Positions 6,803-12,910 of a stretch of 13,964 bases of DNA are shown here, piece by piece. Position numbers and translations under genes: made by a program. This DNA is from an uncultured Saprospiraceae bacterium (GTDB lineage Bacteria > Bacteroidota > Bacteroidia > Chitinophagales > Saprospiraceae): the NCBI GenBank assembly GCA_937967535.1, contig CALCMV010000085.1, forward strand, positions 1-13,964, written 5' to 3'. Every line of letters starts with the position of its first letter. The stretch's first letter is position 1. The notes below the pieces were generated by a model, which was not told the origin of the DNA, ran no database searches, and saw only the letters and a program-made list of their open reading frames with translations.

Positions 6803-6930
6803 AGTGTTGTGGTGTCGAAGTGTTGTGGTATCCTAATATATAGTGTCCTTGTTTTGTGGTGTTGTAGTTATTTTTGTAGAGCAAAATTTAAATAGCACAA
6901 CACGACTGCACGATGACACTTTCCAACAAA
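6803..6930. repeat. AGTGTTGTGG / CACAACACGA word repeat in the Smr leader
   Basis: AGTGTTGTGG occurs at 6803-6812 and 6819-6828, GTGGTGTTGTAG near 6856-6867, and inverted GCACAACACGA at 6895-6905. The same vocabulary appears between dtd and the TIGR02757 gene (11642-11785). The element lies within six bases of the Smr start codon. Confidence 0.6.
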
Positions 6931-6970
6931 AGTAATCAATTTCGTACATTTGGGTGTTATAAAATGTAAA

Positions 6971-7184
6971 ACCTATTACTATATTGGATTTTGGACAAAA
7001 TGGGAATTAGGTAACTGGGAAATTAGGTTTAAAATTGTAACTCATTGATAATCAATTGAATGTTTTTATTATTAAGATAAAATAGTTTATTAATTCTTTT
7101 ATGTAAAGTTCTAAAAACGAGGGATTTATCGAATTTCCAAATTACCCAATTTCCTCTGTCCAAAGTCTAATACTATAATAGCCT
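6971..7184. repeat. Fold-back element with AT-rich centre
   Basis: Arms 6971-7024 and 7132-7184 are imperfect inverted copies, sharing CTATTA, TTTGGACA and GGAAATT in matching order. The roughly 107-base AT-rich centre has no ORF. The plan is like the element at 3043-3240, but the arm sequence differs. With the words at 6803-6930 it accounts for most of the 498-base gap 6798-7295. The remaining 7185-7295 is plain sequence ending in CAACT-type words just before the exporter start. Confidence 0.6.
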
Positions 7185-7295
7185 AATGCGTCTCGTTTGT
7201 GCTACGCACTACTCGCAAAACGGACATGGCGCAAGCGGGAAAAGGTAAAGACAAGCAACTCTTAGCCCGCAACTTGCAAACTCGCAACTCAACTT

Positions 7296-9134
7296 ATGAG
7301 CAGAAGAAACGGACGAATGATAAAAAAAGAAAAAGCGAGCCTTCGGCAACAATTCGGGGCTTTACGCAATCTGCCGCGCTTCCTGCGAATGGTGTACGCA
7401 ACCAATCCGGCGATGACGATTGGCAATATTTTGTTGCGTATCGTAAAGGCGGCGATTCCTTTGGCAATGTTGTACGTGGGCAAGGAAATCATTGATGAAG
7501 TCATCGCTTTGATGCCAAATGGTGAAGGCGGCGATATGCGGTATTTGTGGATTATGGTGGGGATAGAACTCGGCTTGGCGGTCGTGTCGGACCTCATCAA
7601 TCGTGTGATTACGCTCTTGGATAGCTTGTTGGGCGATTTATTTTCCAATGATATTTCGGCAAAATTGATACGACATGCGGCTACGATGGATTTGTACCAA
7701 TTTGAGGATGCAGATTTTTATGATAAATTGGAACGCGCACGCCGACAGACCGTTGGGCGCACGATTTTGATGTCGCAAGTACTGGCACAATTTCAGGATT
7801 TAATCACGATTGGATTTCTTTCTATCGGCTTGATTGCCTTCAATCCGTGGCTGATTTTGCTCTTGATTGTGGCGGTGATTCCTTCCTTTTTGGGCGAAAG
7901 CCATTTTAATCATAAGACCTATTCGCTTACCCGAAATTGGACACCACAACGCCGCGAACTCGACTACCTGCGCTACATCGGCGCGAGCGATGTCACTGCA
8001 AAAGAAATCAAAACATTCGGACTTGCAGATTTTATCGCAGGGCGGTTTGAAAAGGTGGCAGATAAATATTATCATGCCAATAAACGACTGGTTATCAAGC
8101 GTTCAGTGTGGGGTGGCTTGCTATCTGCTATCGGGAGTATAGCCTATTATGGTGCCTATGTTTTTATTGTGATTCAGACGGTCAGTGGGGCAATTACGGT
8201 GGGTACGCTGACCTTTTTGGCGGGTTCATTTAGTCGAATGAGGGGCATGTTGCAAGCGATGATGAAACGCTTTACACAAATCGCTGACGGCGCGATGTAT
8301 TTGCAGGATTTATTTGATTTTTTTGAAATTGAACCGGACATCAAATCCCCGAAAAATCCTATCACCGTACCCACGCAGGTCAAGCATGGATTTACTTTTG
8401 AAAATGTCGGTTTTCAATATCCCGGAAGTAAAAAATGGGCATTGCGTGGTGTATCATTTCACCTGAAATCCGGCGAAAAAATGGCACTCGTTGGCGAAAA
8501 CGGCGCAGGAAAAACTACCCTCGTCAAGCTACTCGCCCGCCTCTACGAACCGACTGAAGGACGCATTTTGATGGATGGCGTGGATTTGCGCGATTATGAT
8601 TTGGCAGAATTGCGGGCTACGATAGGGATTATTTTTCAGGATTATGTGCGCTTTCAGATGAAGGCATTGGAAAATATCGCCGTCGGGCAGATTGACCATG
8701 TGGAGGAAATGAATTATATCGAAGATGCCGCAACTAAAAGCCTCGCATCAACTGTCGTAGAAGAACTGCCCGAACAATACGAACAGATGCTCGGCAAGCG
8801 ATTCGCAGGCGGCGTAGAACTATCAGGCGGGCAATGGCAAAAAGTCGCCCTCGCACGCGCATACATGCGTGATGCTCAACTACTTATACTCGACGAACCC
8901 ACTGCCGCGCTCGATGCAAGGGCAGAGCATGAGGTCTTTGTGCGCTTCGCAGAATTGATAGCCGGAAAGACGGCGGTACTCATCTCACATCGCTTTTCGA
9001 CGGTGCGTATGGCAGACCGTATTTTGTTTTTGGAAAACGGACAAATGAAGGAACTTGGTTCGCATGAGGAACTTCTTGCAGAAGACGGGCAGTATGCAGA
9101 GTTGTTTAATTTGCAGGCGGCAGGATATGTTTGA
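7296..9134 (+). CDS. ABC transporter, fused permease and ATPase (type I exporter half-transporter)
   Basis: A 612-residue half-transporter expected to homodimerise in the inner membrane. About residues 20-330 form the transmembrane domain with several long hydrophobic segments. The nucleotide-binding domain has Walker A GENGAGKTT (400-408), a Q-loop in IIFQDYVRFQM (Gln near 448), signature LSGGQ (509-513), Walker B LLILDEP (529-535) with catalytic Glu534, and the switch histidine in ISHRF (His565). All catalytic residues are intact. FQDYVRFQM resembles the Q-loop of exporters for lantibiotics and other peptides, but no biosynthetic genes are nearby, so the cargo is unknown. I chose ATG 7296; a second in-frame ATG at 7317 is possible. 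A TPR lipoprotein gene follows 52 bases later on the same strand. Confidence 0.93.
   Translation: MSRRNGRMIKKEKASLRQQFGALRNLPRFLRMVYATNPAMTIGNILLRIVKAAIPLAMLYVGKEIIDEVIALMPNGEGGDMRYLWIMVGIELGLAVVSDLINRVITLLDSLLGDLFSNDISAKLIRHAATMDLYQFEDADFYDKLERARRQTVGRTILMSQVLAQFQDLITIGFLSIGLIAFNPWLILLLIVAVIPSFLGESHFNHKTYSLTRNWTPQRRELDYLRYIGASDVTAKEIKTFGLADFIAGRFEKVADKYYHANKRLVIKRSVWGGLLSAIGSIAYYGAYVFIVIQTVSGAITVGTLTFLAGSFSRMRGMLQAMMKRFTQIADGAMYLQDLFDFFEIEPDIKSPKNPITVPTQVKHGFTFENVGFQYPGSKKWALRGVSFHLKSGEKMALVGENGAGKTTLVKLLARLYEPTEGRILMDGVDLRDYDLAELRATIGIIFQDYVRFQMKALENIAVGQIDHVEEMNYIEDAATKSLASTVVEELPEQYEQMLGKRFAGGVELSGGQWQKVALARAYMRDAQLLILDEPTAALDARAEHEVFVRFAELIAGKTAVLISHRFSTVRMADRILFLENGQMKELGSHEELLAEDGQYAELFNLQAAGYV
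9126..9133 (+). promoter_or_regulatory. Candidate Bacteroidota -7 element TATGTTTG
   Basis: A perfect match to TAnnTTTG overlaps the last codons of the ABC gene and lies 53 bases before the next ATG. A TTG at 9102-9104, 21 bases upstream, could serve as the -33 element. It would allow the lipoprotein gene its own transcription. One short motif is weak evidence. Confidence 0.35.
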
Positions 9135-9186
9135 TATTTTAGTAGAACTAATAAGAAATTAATCTAAGTACATTGTTTATATCCAA

Positions 9187-10302
9187 ATGGCACTACCTTA
9201 TCCGATTTTCATATTATTCTTTGGCTTAGTCTGCATGAGTTGTGGGGAAGGTACGTCTGTTCAGCAGTCTTCACTTCCAATCACCGATTTACCGTTATCA
9301 GAGCAAAATATTTATAATTATTTTCGCGTAAAAAAAGCCTGCAAAATAGCGAGTGATGCCCATAAAGTACTTGCCAAAGAGAAGTTGGAACAAAGCATTT
9401 CATTGATAAATACAGGTCAACAGCAAGCAGGAACAGATACTTTGATACGCTCTATTTTACATTATCCAACGAGAAAAGCATATTTTCAATTGGGAAATAC
9501 CTACCTTGAATCAGCACAATACGAAGAAGCCATAAATGCTTATAAAATGGCAAAATACATTGATAATAAGCCAAATAAATATTTATTTTATAATTTATCT
9601 TGTGCTTATGCAATGGACAATTCGGACTTGGACGGCAAGCGACGTGCCATCAATTACCTACGAATGGCAACCCGAAACGGCTATGCACAAAAGGACAGTC
9701 TGCTCGAAGACCCACGCCTCGATAATATTCGTTATACATACGAATTTAATAAAATATATTTAGAAAATTTTGGACAAGATGAAGATAAAGAAGCAGCACA
9801 ATTCGAATTATTTGCCCGGCTTTTTCCAAGACGTAGTTTCCCCGTCGAAATAGAACCGGAAGATTTGGGCAAGCGATTTAATAAAAAAAGACGCTTGTAC
9901 GACCCACTGCCTTCAATCATTGGAAGGGAAGAATATATATCCGAAGAAGAGCATTATTTTGCAGTAACAAGCCTGAAAAAAACAGCAGATTTTGTCGCAG
10001 TGATTTACCTCGCCTACCCTGCCAATTCTTCAAAACCCTCTTATCGAAATTACGAAATTGCTACCTACACACACAAAGGTGAAAACATAGACAAACTCCT
10101 TTTTGCAGACAATTCTAATCCCGACAAGTATCTCTGTGGAGAAATTGACAGAAATTTGAATATCACACTAAGTATGTATCAGAATATCTGGAAAAACAAC
10201 CCGGACGAGTATGGCTACCGCAATAATCGAATAGATTACTCGGAATTTATGTATGAAGAAAAATACAAAATTAATGAGCAAGGAAAAATAGAAAAAAAAT
10301 AA
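9187..10302 (+). CDS. TPR-containing putative lipoprotein
   Basis: A 371-residue protein. The N-terminus has a hydrophobic core (YPIFILFFGLV) ending in CMSCGE, which resembles a lipobox with Cys19 as the lipidated residue. The match is imperfect because the -3 residue is Cys. Residues about 65-165 form tetratricopeptide repeats (ISLINTGQQQAGTDTLIRSI, AYFQLGNTYLESAQYEEAIN, YLFYNLSCAYAMDNSD). They close with a TPR end-of-group-like segment: AINYLRMATRNGYAQKDSLL, then EDPRLDNIR. The C-terminal 190 residues (from about PRRSFPVEIEPEDLG) are mixed alpha/beta and match nothing I recognise. Cell-envelope protein binding is the likely role. It follows the exporter by 52 bases and may be read with it or from the candidate promoter at 9126. 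The stop codon overlaps the start of a perfect extragenic palindrome. Confidence 0.78.
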   Translation: MALPYPIFILFFGLVCMSCGEGTSVQQSSLPITDLPLSEQNIYNYFRVKKACKIASDAHKVLAKEKLEQSISLINTGQQQAGTDTLIRSILHYPTRKAYFQLGNTYLESAQYEEAINAYKMAKYIDNKPNKYLFYNLSCAYAMDNSDLDGKRRAINYLRMATRNGYAQKDSLLEDPRLDNIRYTYEFNKIYLENFGQDEDKEAAQFELFARLFPRRSFPVEIEPEDLGKRFNKKRRLYDPLPSIIGREEYISEEEHYFAVTSLKKTADFVAVIYLAYPANSSKPSYRNYEIATYTHKGENIDKLLFADNSNPDKYLCGEIDRNLNITLSMYQNIWKNNPDEYGYRNNRIDYSEFMYEEKYKINEQGKIEKK

Positions 10303-10346
10303 TATGTTTGTAGGGACAAAGCATGCTTTGTCCCTACAAATATATT
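10301..10346. terminator. Long perfect extragenic palindrome between convergent genes
   Basis: Bases 10307-10340 are a perfect 34-bp palindrome (TTTGTAGGGACAAA, centre GCATGC, then the complement). It extends to 10301-10346 with one mismatched pair (G/T). It lies between the stop codons of the TPR lipoprotein and miaE, so a two-way terminator role fits, although no clear T-run follows. Near-identical GTAGGGACAAAGC palindromes are, as I recall, dispersed in many bacterial genomes, so it may also be a REP-like repeat. Confidence 0.75.
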
Positions 10347-10347
10347 A

Positions 10348-10932
10348 TTAGTGTAGTGCCGCCCGAATTTCCAATCCATCCAATATTTTTGCTTCATTTT
10401 CTACGAAAAAATGCAATCGGTCGTACACCGCTTTTTCATCAAAATAATTGAGTGCCATTTTGACAAAAATATGCCCATGCTTGGCTTCCGAAATCCAAAG
10501 CATCTTATAAAAACGGGCATATTCGGGGTCGGTTTGGGCTTCGGCAACGAGTTTGAAGCGTTCTGCGCCCCGCGTTTCTACGACTGAAGCCATTAGCAGC
10601 CTGTCCATAAAACGGTCGTCGCGCCCATGTCGGCACAAGCCCATGAGGTCAGCCACATACATATCCTTTCCGATAGAATGTTCGAGGCGAATACCGCGTG
10701 CTTCCATCAGCGCGTAGACCTGTTGGAAGTGCTGCAATTCCTCCACTGCCGTATCTATCAATTCCGGGATAATCTCCGTGCGGTCAGGATATTTTGCCAC
10801 AAAACTCATCGCCATAGACGATGCCTTGCGTTCACAATCGGCGTGGTCTTGCAAAAAACTATTAAAGTCCGCCATGACTGCCTGAATCCATTCGGGTTTG
10901 CTTTTGCTGATGATGTCTAAGTTTAATTTCAT
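10348..10932 (-). CDS. miaE: tRNA-(ms2io6A)-hydroxylase (MiaE)
   Basis: A 194-residue diiron enzyme of the MiaE family. In MiaE, the O2-dependent hydroxylation converts ms2i6A37 to ms2io6A37 in tRNAs that read codons starting with U. Ligands of the four-helix-bundle diiron site are visible in order: Glu34 in DHADCERKA, Glu65/His68 in EELQHF, Glu119 in VVETRGAERF, and Glu149/His152 in SEAKHG. Family hallmarks RGI at 79-81 and YVADL at 92-96 are also present. The length fits the shorter bacterial forms. The gene is upstream of nothing in its own direction, converging with the TPR lipoprotein. Its start codon is within seven bases of the GAGA-N3 fold-back array. dtd, another tRNA-acting gene, lies across that array on the same strand. 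Confidence 0.93.
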   Translation of the reverse strand: MKLNLDIISKSKPEWIQAVMADFNSFLQDHADCERKASSMAMSFVAKYPDRTEIIPELIDTAVEELQHFQQVYALMEARGIRLEHSIGKDMYVADLMGLCRHGRDDRFMDRLLMASVVETRGAERFKLVAEAQTDPEYARFYKMLWISEAKHGHIFVKMALNYFDEKAVYDRLHFFVENEAKILDGLEIRAALH

Positions 10933-10936
10933 ATAA

Positions 10937-11069
10937 AAGACTTGAGACGAGAGAGGTGAGAGGTGAGATGAGAGACGAGAGACTTGAGAGGTGAGACGAG
11001 AGAGGTGAGATGAGAGACGACAGACTTGAGAGGTAAGACGAGAGACTTGAGATGCGAGACGAGAGAAAT
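10937..11069. repeat. Heptamer array GAGA-N3, 19 units (purine-rich arm)
   Basis: Nineteen units in exact 7-bp register with core GAGA (a few AAGA or CAGA). The triplets are CGA, GGT, TGA, CTT, TGC and AAT. Six units (triplets GGT, TGA, CGA, CTT, GGT, CGA) form a higher-order 42-bp block at 10958-10999, repeated at 11000-11041 with two base differences. The last unit, GAGAAAT, is the complement of the word used at 5846-6006. Confidence 0.96.
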
Positions 11070-11074
11070 TACTT

Positions 11075-11186
11075 CTATCTCTTGTCTCACCTCTCTTGTC
11101 TCACCTCTCACCTCTCTTGTCTCACCTCTCACCTCTCTTGTCTCACCTCTCCTGTCTCACCTCTCTTGTCTCATCTCTCACTTCTC
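11075..11186. repeat. Heptamer array N3-TCTC, 16 units (pyrimidine-rich arm)
   Basis: Sixteen units in exact register, mostly TTGTCTC and ACCTCTC, complementary in type to the GAGA-N3 arm on the left. The 21-bp block TTG-ACC-ACC (11096-11116) is repeated perfectly at 11117-11137. The array ends two bases before the dtd stop codon. With the left arm it fills all of the 256-base gap between miaE and dtd. Confidence 0.96.
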
Positions 11187-11188
11187 TC

Positions 11189-11641
11189 TCACTCTTTATT
11201 TTTAGTATCCAATAATATCGTTACAGGTCCGTCATTGAGTAGGCGGACTTTCATATCTGCGCCAAATATGCCGGTTTCTATGTTTTTCTCGGCGTGTTTG
11301 GCGAGGGTTTTTACGAATTGTTCGTAGAGGGGGATGGCAATATCAGGCTTGGCTGCATGGGTGTAGGATGGGCGATTGCCCTTTTTGGTGCTTGCATGTA
11401 GCGTAAATTGACTAATCACCAAATACTCGCCGTTGATGTCTAATGCCGAGCGATTCATCACGCCATTTTCGTCGTTGAATATCCGCATATTGACGATTTT
11501 GCGGCACAGCCAATCAATATCTTCCTGCCCGTCTTCCGGTTCTATTCCCAGTAAAATGAGCAAACCCCAAGCGATTTTGCCCGTTATTTTGCCCTCGACT
11601 GTTACGGAGGCTTCGCTGACTCTTTGTATGACTGCTTTCAT
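11189..11641 (-). CDS. dtd: D-aminoacyl-tRNA deacylase
   Basis: A 150-residue cytosolic homodimeric enzyme of the Dtd family, which hydrolyses the ester bond of D-aminoacyl-tRNA and so keeps D-amino acids (and mischarged glycine) out of proteins. The family opening MKAVIQRVSEASVTV is present. Both active-site signatures are intact: SQFTLHAS at 77-84 and NDGPVT at 136-141, containing the Gly-cisPro pair used for chiral rejection. The length equals the usual 145-150. The stop codon touches the TCTC heptamer array. The start codon faces a divergent gene across a 144-base region containing an inverted repeat and a palindromic -7-like site. Confidence 0.97.
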   Translation of the reverse strand: MKAVIQRVSEASVTVEGKITGKIAWGLLILLGIEPEDGQEDIDWLCRKIVNMRIFNDENGVMNRSALDINGEYLVISQFTLHASTKKGNRPSYTHAAKPDIAIPLYEQFVKTLAKHAEKNIETGIFGADMKVRLLNDGPVTILLDTKNKE

Positions 11642-11650
11642 GTGTGCTGT

Positions 11651-11785
11651 GGTGTTGTGGTTTCGTAGTGTTGTCGTTTTTTGTGTGATAGTGGTATTTG
11701 TGTGTGTTATTGTATTTTTGCAAAAATAAAATTATTCGCACAAAAAAAGAACTACAATACCACGACACTACGAAACAACAACACG
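11651..11785. repeat. Inverted repeat in the dtd/TIGR02757 divergent region
   Basis: Arms 11651-11676 and 11760-11785 match at about 22 of 26 positions; the shared word is TTTCGTAGTGT. The right arm directly abuts the ATG at 11786, and the left arm lies 10 bases from the dtd ATG. The vocabulary (GTGTTGTGG) is shared with 6803-6930. Confidence 0.75.
11713..11728. promoter_or_regulatory. Palindromic back-to-back -7 elements for dtd and the TIGR02757 gene
   Basis: TATTTTTGCAAAAATA is a perfect 16-bp palindrome in which each strand reads TATTTTTG, an exact TAnnTTTG match. TTTG words lie symmetrically 12 bases outside on each side (11697-11700 on +, 11741-11744 on -). That is shorter than the usual -33/-7 spacing of about 20. 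It sits near the middle of the inverted repeat between the two divergent genes. Confidence 0.45.
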
Positions 11786-12541
11786 ATGAAAGATTTTTTA
11801 GATGAAAAAGTTGACTTGTACAATCGTCCGCAATTCATAAAGGATGACCCGATACAGATTCCGCACCGATTTACGAAATTGCAAGATGTGGAGATTATGG
11901 GCTTTTGGACGGCAGTATTGGCATGGGGGCAACGAAAGACGATTATTAATAAGGCAAATGAATTGGTGGAGTTGATGGATGGCGCACCGCACGATTTTAT
12001 GGTGAATCATTCGGAGAAAGACCGACGACGATTTTTGGATTTTAAACATCGTACATTTCAGGCAACGGACACGCTGTATTTTCTGGAATTTTTACAATAT
12101 TTTTATAAAAATAATAATACCTTGGAAACTGCATTTGCACAGTTTATCAATAAAAATGATGAAACGGTGGAAAAGGCTTTGATTGGTTTTCATGATTTAT
12201 TTTTCTCGCTGGATGTTGCGCCACAACGTACCCGAAAACACATCGCTACGCCCATCCGCAAATCAACTTGTAAACGATTGAATATGTTTCTACGATGGAT
12301 GGTACGGGATGATGATAAAGGCGTGGATTTGGGTTTGTGGAAGGCAATAAAACCCTCGCAATTGCTGATGCCACTGGATGTGCATGTAGAGCGTGTCGGA
12401 CGCAAATTGGGCGTACTGACCCGCAAACAACGCGATTGGAAAGCAGTAATCGAATTGACAGAAAATTTAAGGCAATATGACCCCAAAGACCCCGTAAAGT
12501 ATGATTTTGCTTTGTTTGGTATTGGGGTGACGGGGCGTTAG
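11786..12541 (+). CDS. TIGR02757 (DUF2400) family protein
   Basis: A 251-residue soluble protein of the TIGR02757 family, conserved in Bacteroidota and some other bacteria. Family features seen: YNRPQFIKDDPIQIPHRF near the N-terminus, MGFWTAVLAWGQRKTIINKA, HRTFQATDTLYFLEFLQ, and KRLNMFLRWMVR followed by GLWK. The C-terminus has PLDVHVERVGRKLGVLTRKQ and DFALFGIGV. PLDVHVERV resembles the PVDTHVxRV motif of HhH-GPD DNA glycosylases, so a distant link to base-excision enzymes is possible; I have no stronger support for a function. I set the start at 11786 because homologues begin near here. The 35 in-frame codons before it are Cys- and Asn-rich and come from the repeat and promoter region. Divergent from dtd. 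Confidence 0.88.
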   Translation: MKDFLDEKVDLYNRPQFIKDDPIQIPHRFTKLQDVEIMGFWTAVLAWGQRKTIINKANELVELMDGAPHDFMVNHSEKDRRRFLDFKHRTFQATDTLYFLEFLQYFYKNNNTLETAFAQFINKNDETVEKALIGFHDLFFSLDVAPQRTRKHIATPIRKSTCKRLNMFLRWMVRDDDKGVDLGLWKAIKPSQLLMPLDVHVERVGRKLGVLTRKQRDWKAVIELTENLRQYDPKDPVKYDFALFGIGVTGR

Positions 12542-12547
12542 GTTGAA

Positions 12548-12660
12548 GAGTTGATAGTTCATAGTTTTTAGTTCATAGTTTTTAGTTCATAGTTCATAGT
12601 TCATAGTGCATAGTTTTTTAGTTCATAGTTTTTAGTTCATGGTTCATAGTGCATAGTTTC
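12548..12660. repeat. Heptamer array TAGT-N3, about 16 units
   Basis: Units are TAGTTCA, TAGTTTT, TAGTGCA and TAGTTTC, in 7-bp register except for one extra T at 12618. A degenerate first unit (GAGTTGA) begins seven bases after the TIGR02757 stop. The same word family, inverted, is at 1795-1820. Confidence 0.93.
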
Positions 12661-12684
12661 TTATAATTCGTTGAATGACATCTT

Positions 12685-12720
12685 GATAGCTATACGGGAT
12701 AATCTTAAACTTAATCTTAA
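12685..12720 (+). repeat. Left 36-bp inverted repeat flanking the outer-membrane gene
   Basis: GATAGCTATACGGGATAA followed by CTTAAA-type words pairs with the reverse complement of 13606-13641, with one mismatch in 36 bases. Confidence 0.88.
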
Positions 12721-12751
12721 ACTTAAACTTAATCTTAAACTTAAACTTAGG
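12704..12751. repeat. Hexamer array CTTA-N2, 8 units
   Basis: CTTAAA and CTTAAT alternate in exact 6-bp register, ending in CTTAGG. The same hexamer recurs inverted and direct at 13606-13713, upstream of the outer-membrane gene. Confidence 0.92.
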
Positions 12752-12773
12752 GTGGTTCGAGTAAAATAAAAAA

Positions 12774-12855
12774 GTTGTAAGGTGAATGTTTTTGTGAAAA
12801 ATGGTTGTTTGAATACTCAAATATCCACTTTTCACAAAAAAAATCGCCTTGCAAC
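12774..12855. terminator. Large imperfect hairpin downstream of the outer-membrane gene
   Basis: Arms 12774-12804 and 12825-12855 pair at 26 of 31 positions (GTTGTAAGG with CCTTGCAAC at the base, GTGAAAA with TTTTCAC inside). The 20-base middle can extend the stem (TTTGA/TCAAA). It lies 55 bases beyond the outer-membrane gene stop and 12 bases before a run of A's, so it may protect or end that transcript. Confidence 0.6.
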
Positions 12856-12910
12856 TCGTATATAATTATTTACCTTATTTTTGTCGAATACTAGCTATTC
12901 TTAGAGCAGT

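Noticed and set aside
7199..7495. 98-codon ORF overlapping the start of the ABC exporter
   Set aside because: It overlaps a clear ABC gene in another frame and its protein is low-complexity Lys/Arg/Gln-rich.
10929..11327. ORFs on both strands across the miaE-dtd gap (67 and 91 codons)
   Set aside because: They arise from the GAGA/TCTC arrays, which lack stop codons, and one runs antisense into dtd.
11681..11785. 35-codon N-terminal extension of the TIGR02757 protein
   Set aside because: The stretch lies in the inverted repeat and promoter palindrome, has atypical Cys/Asn composition, and the family begins at the ATG at 11786.
12644..12835. 63-codon minus-strand ORF rich in Lys/Phe/Ile
   Set aside because: It is the translation of CTTA hexamers and TAGT heptamers.
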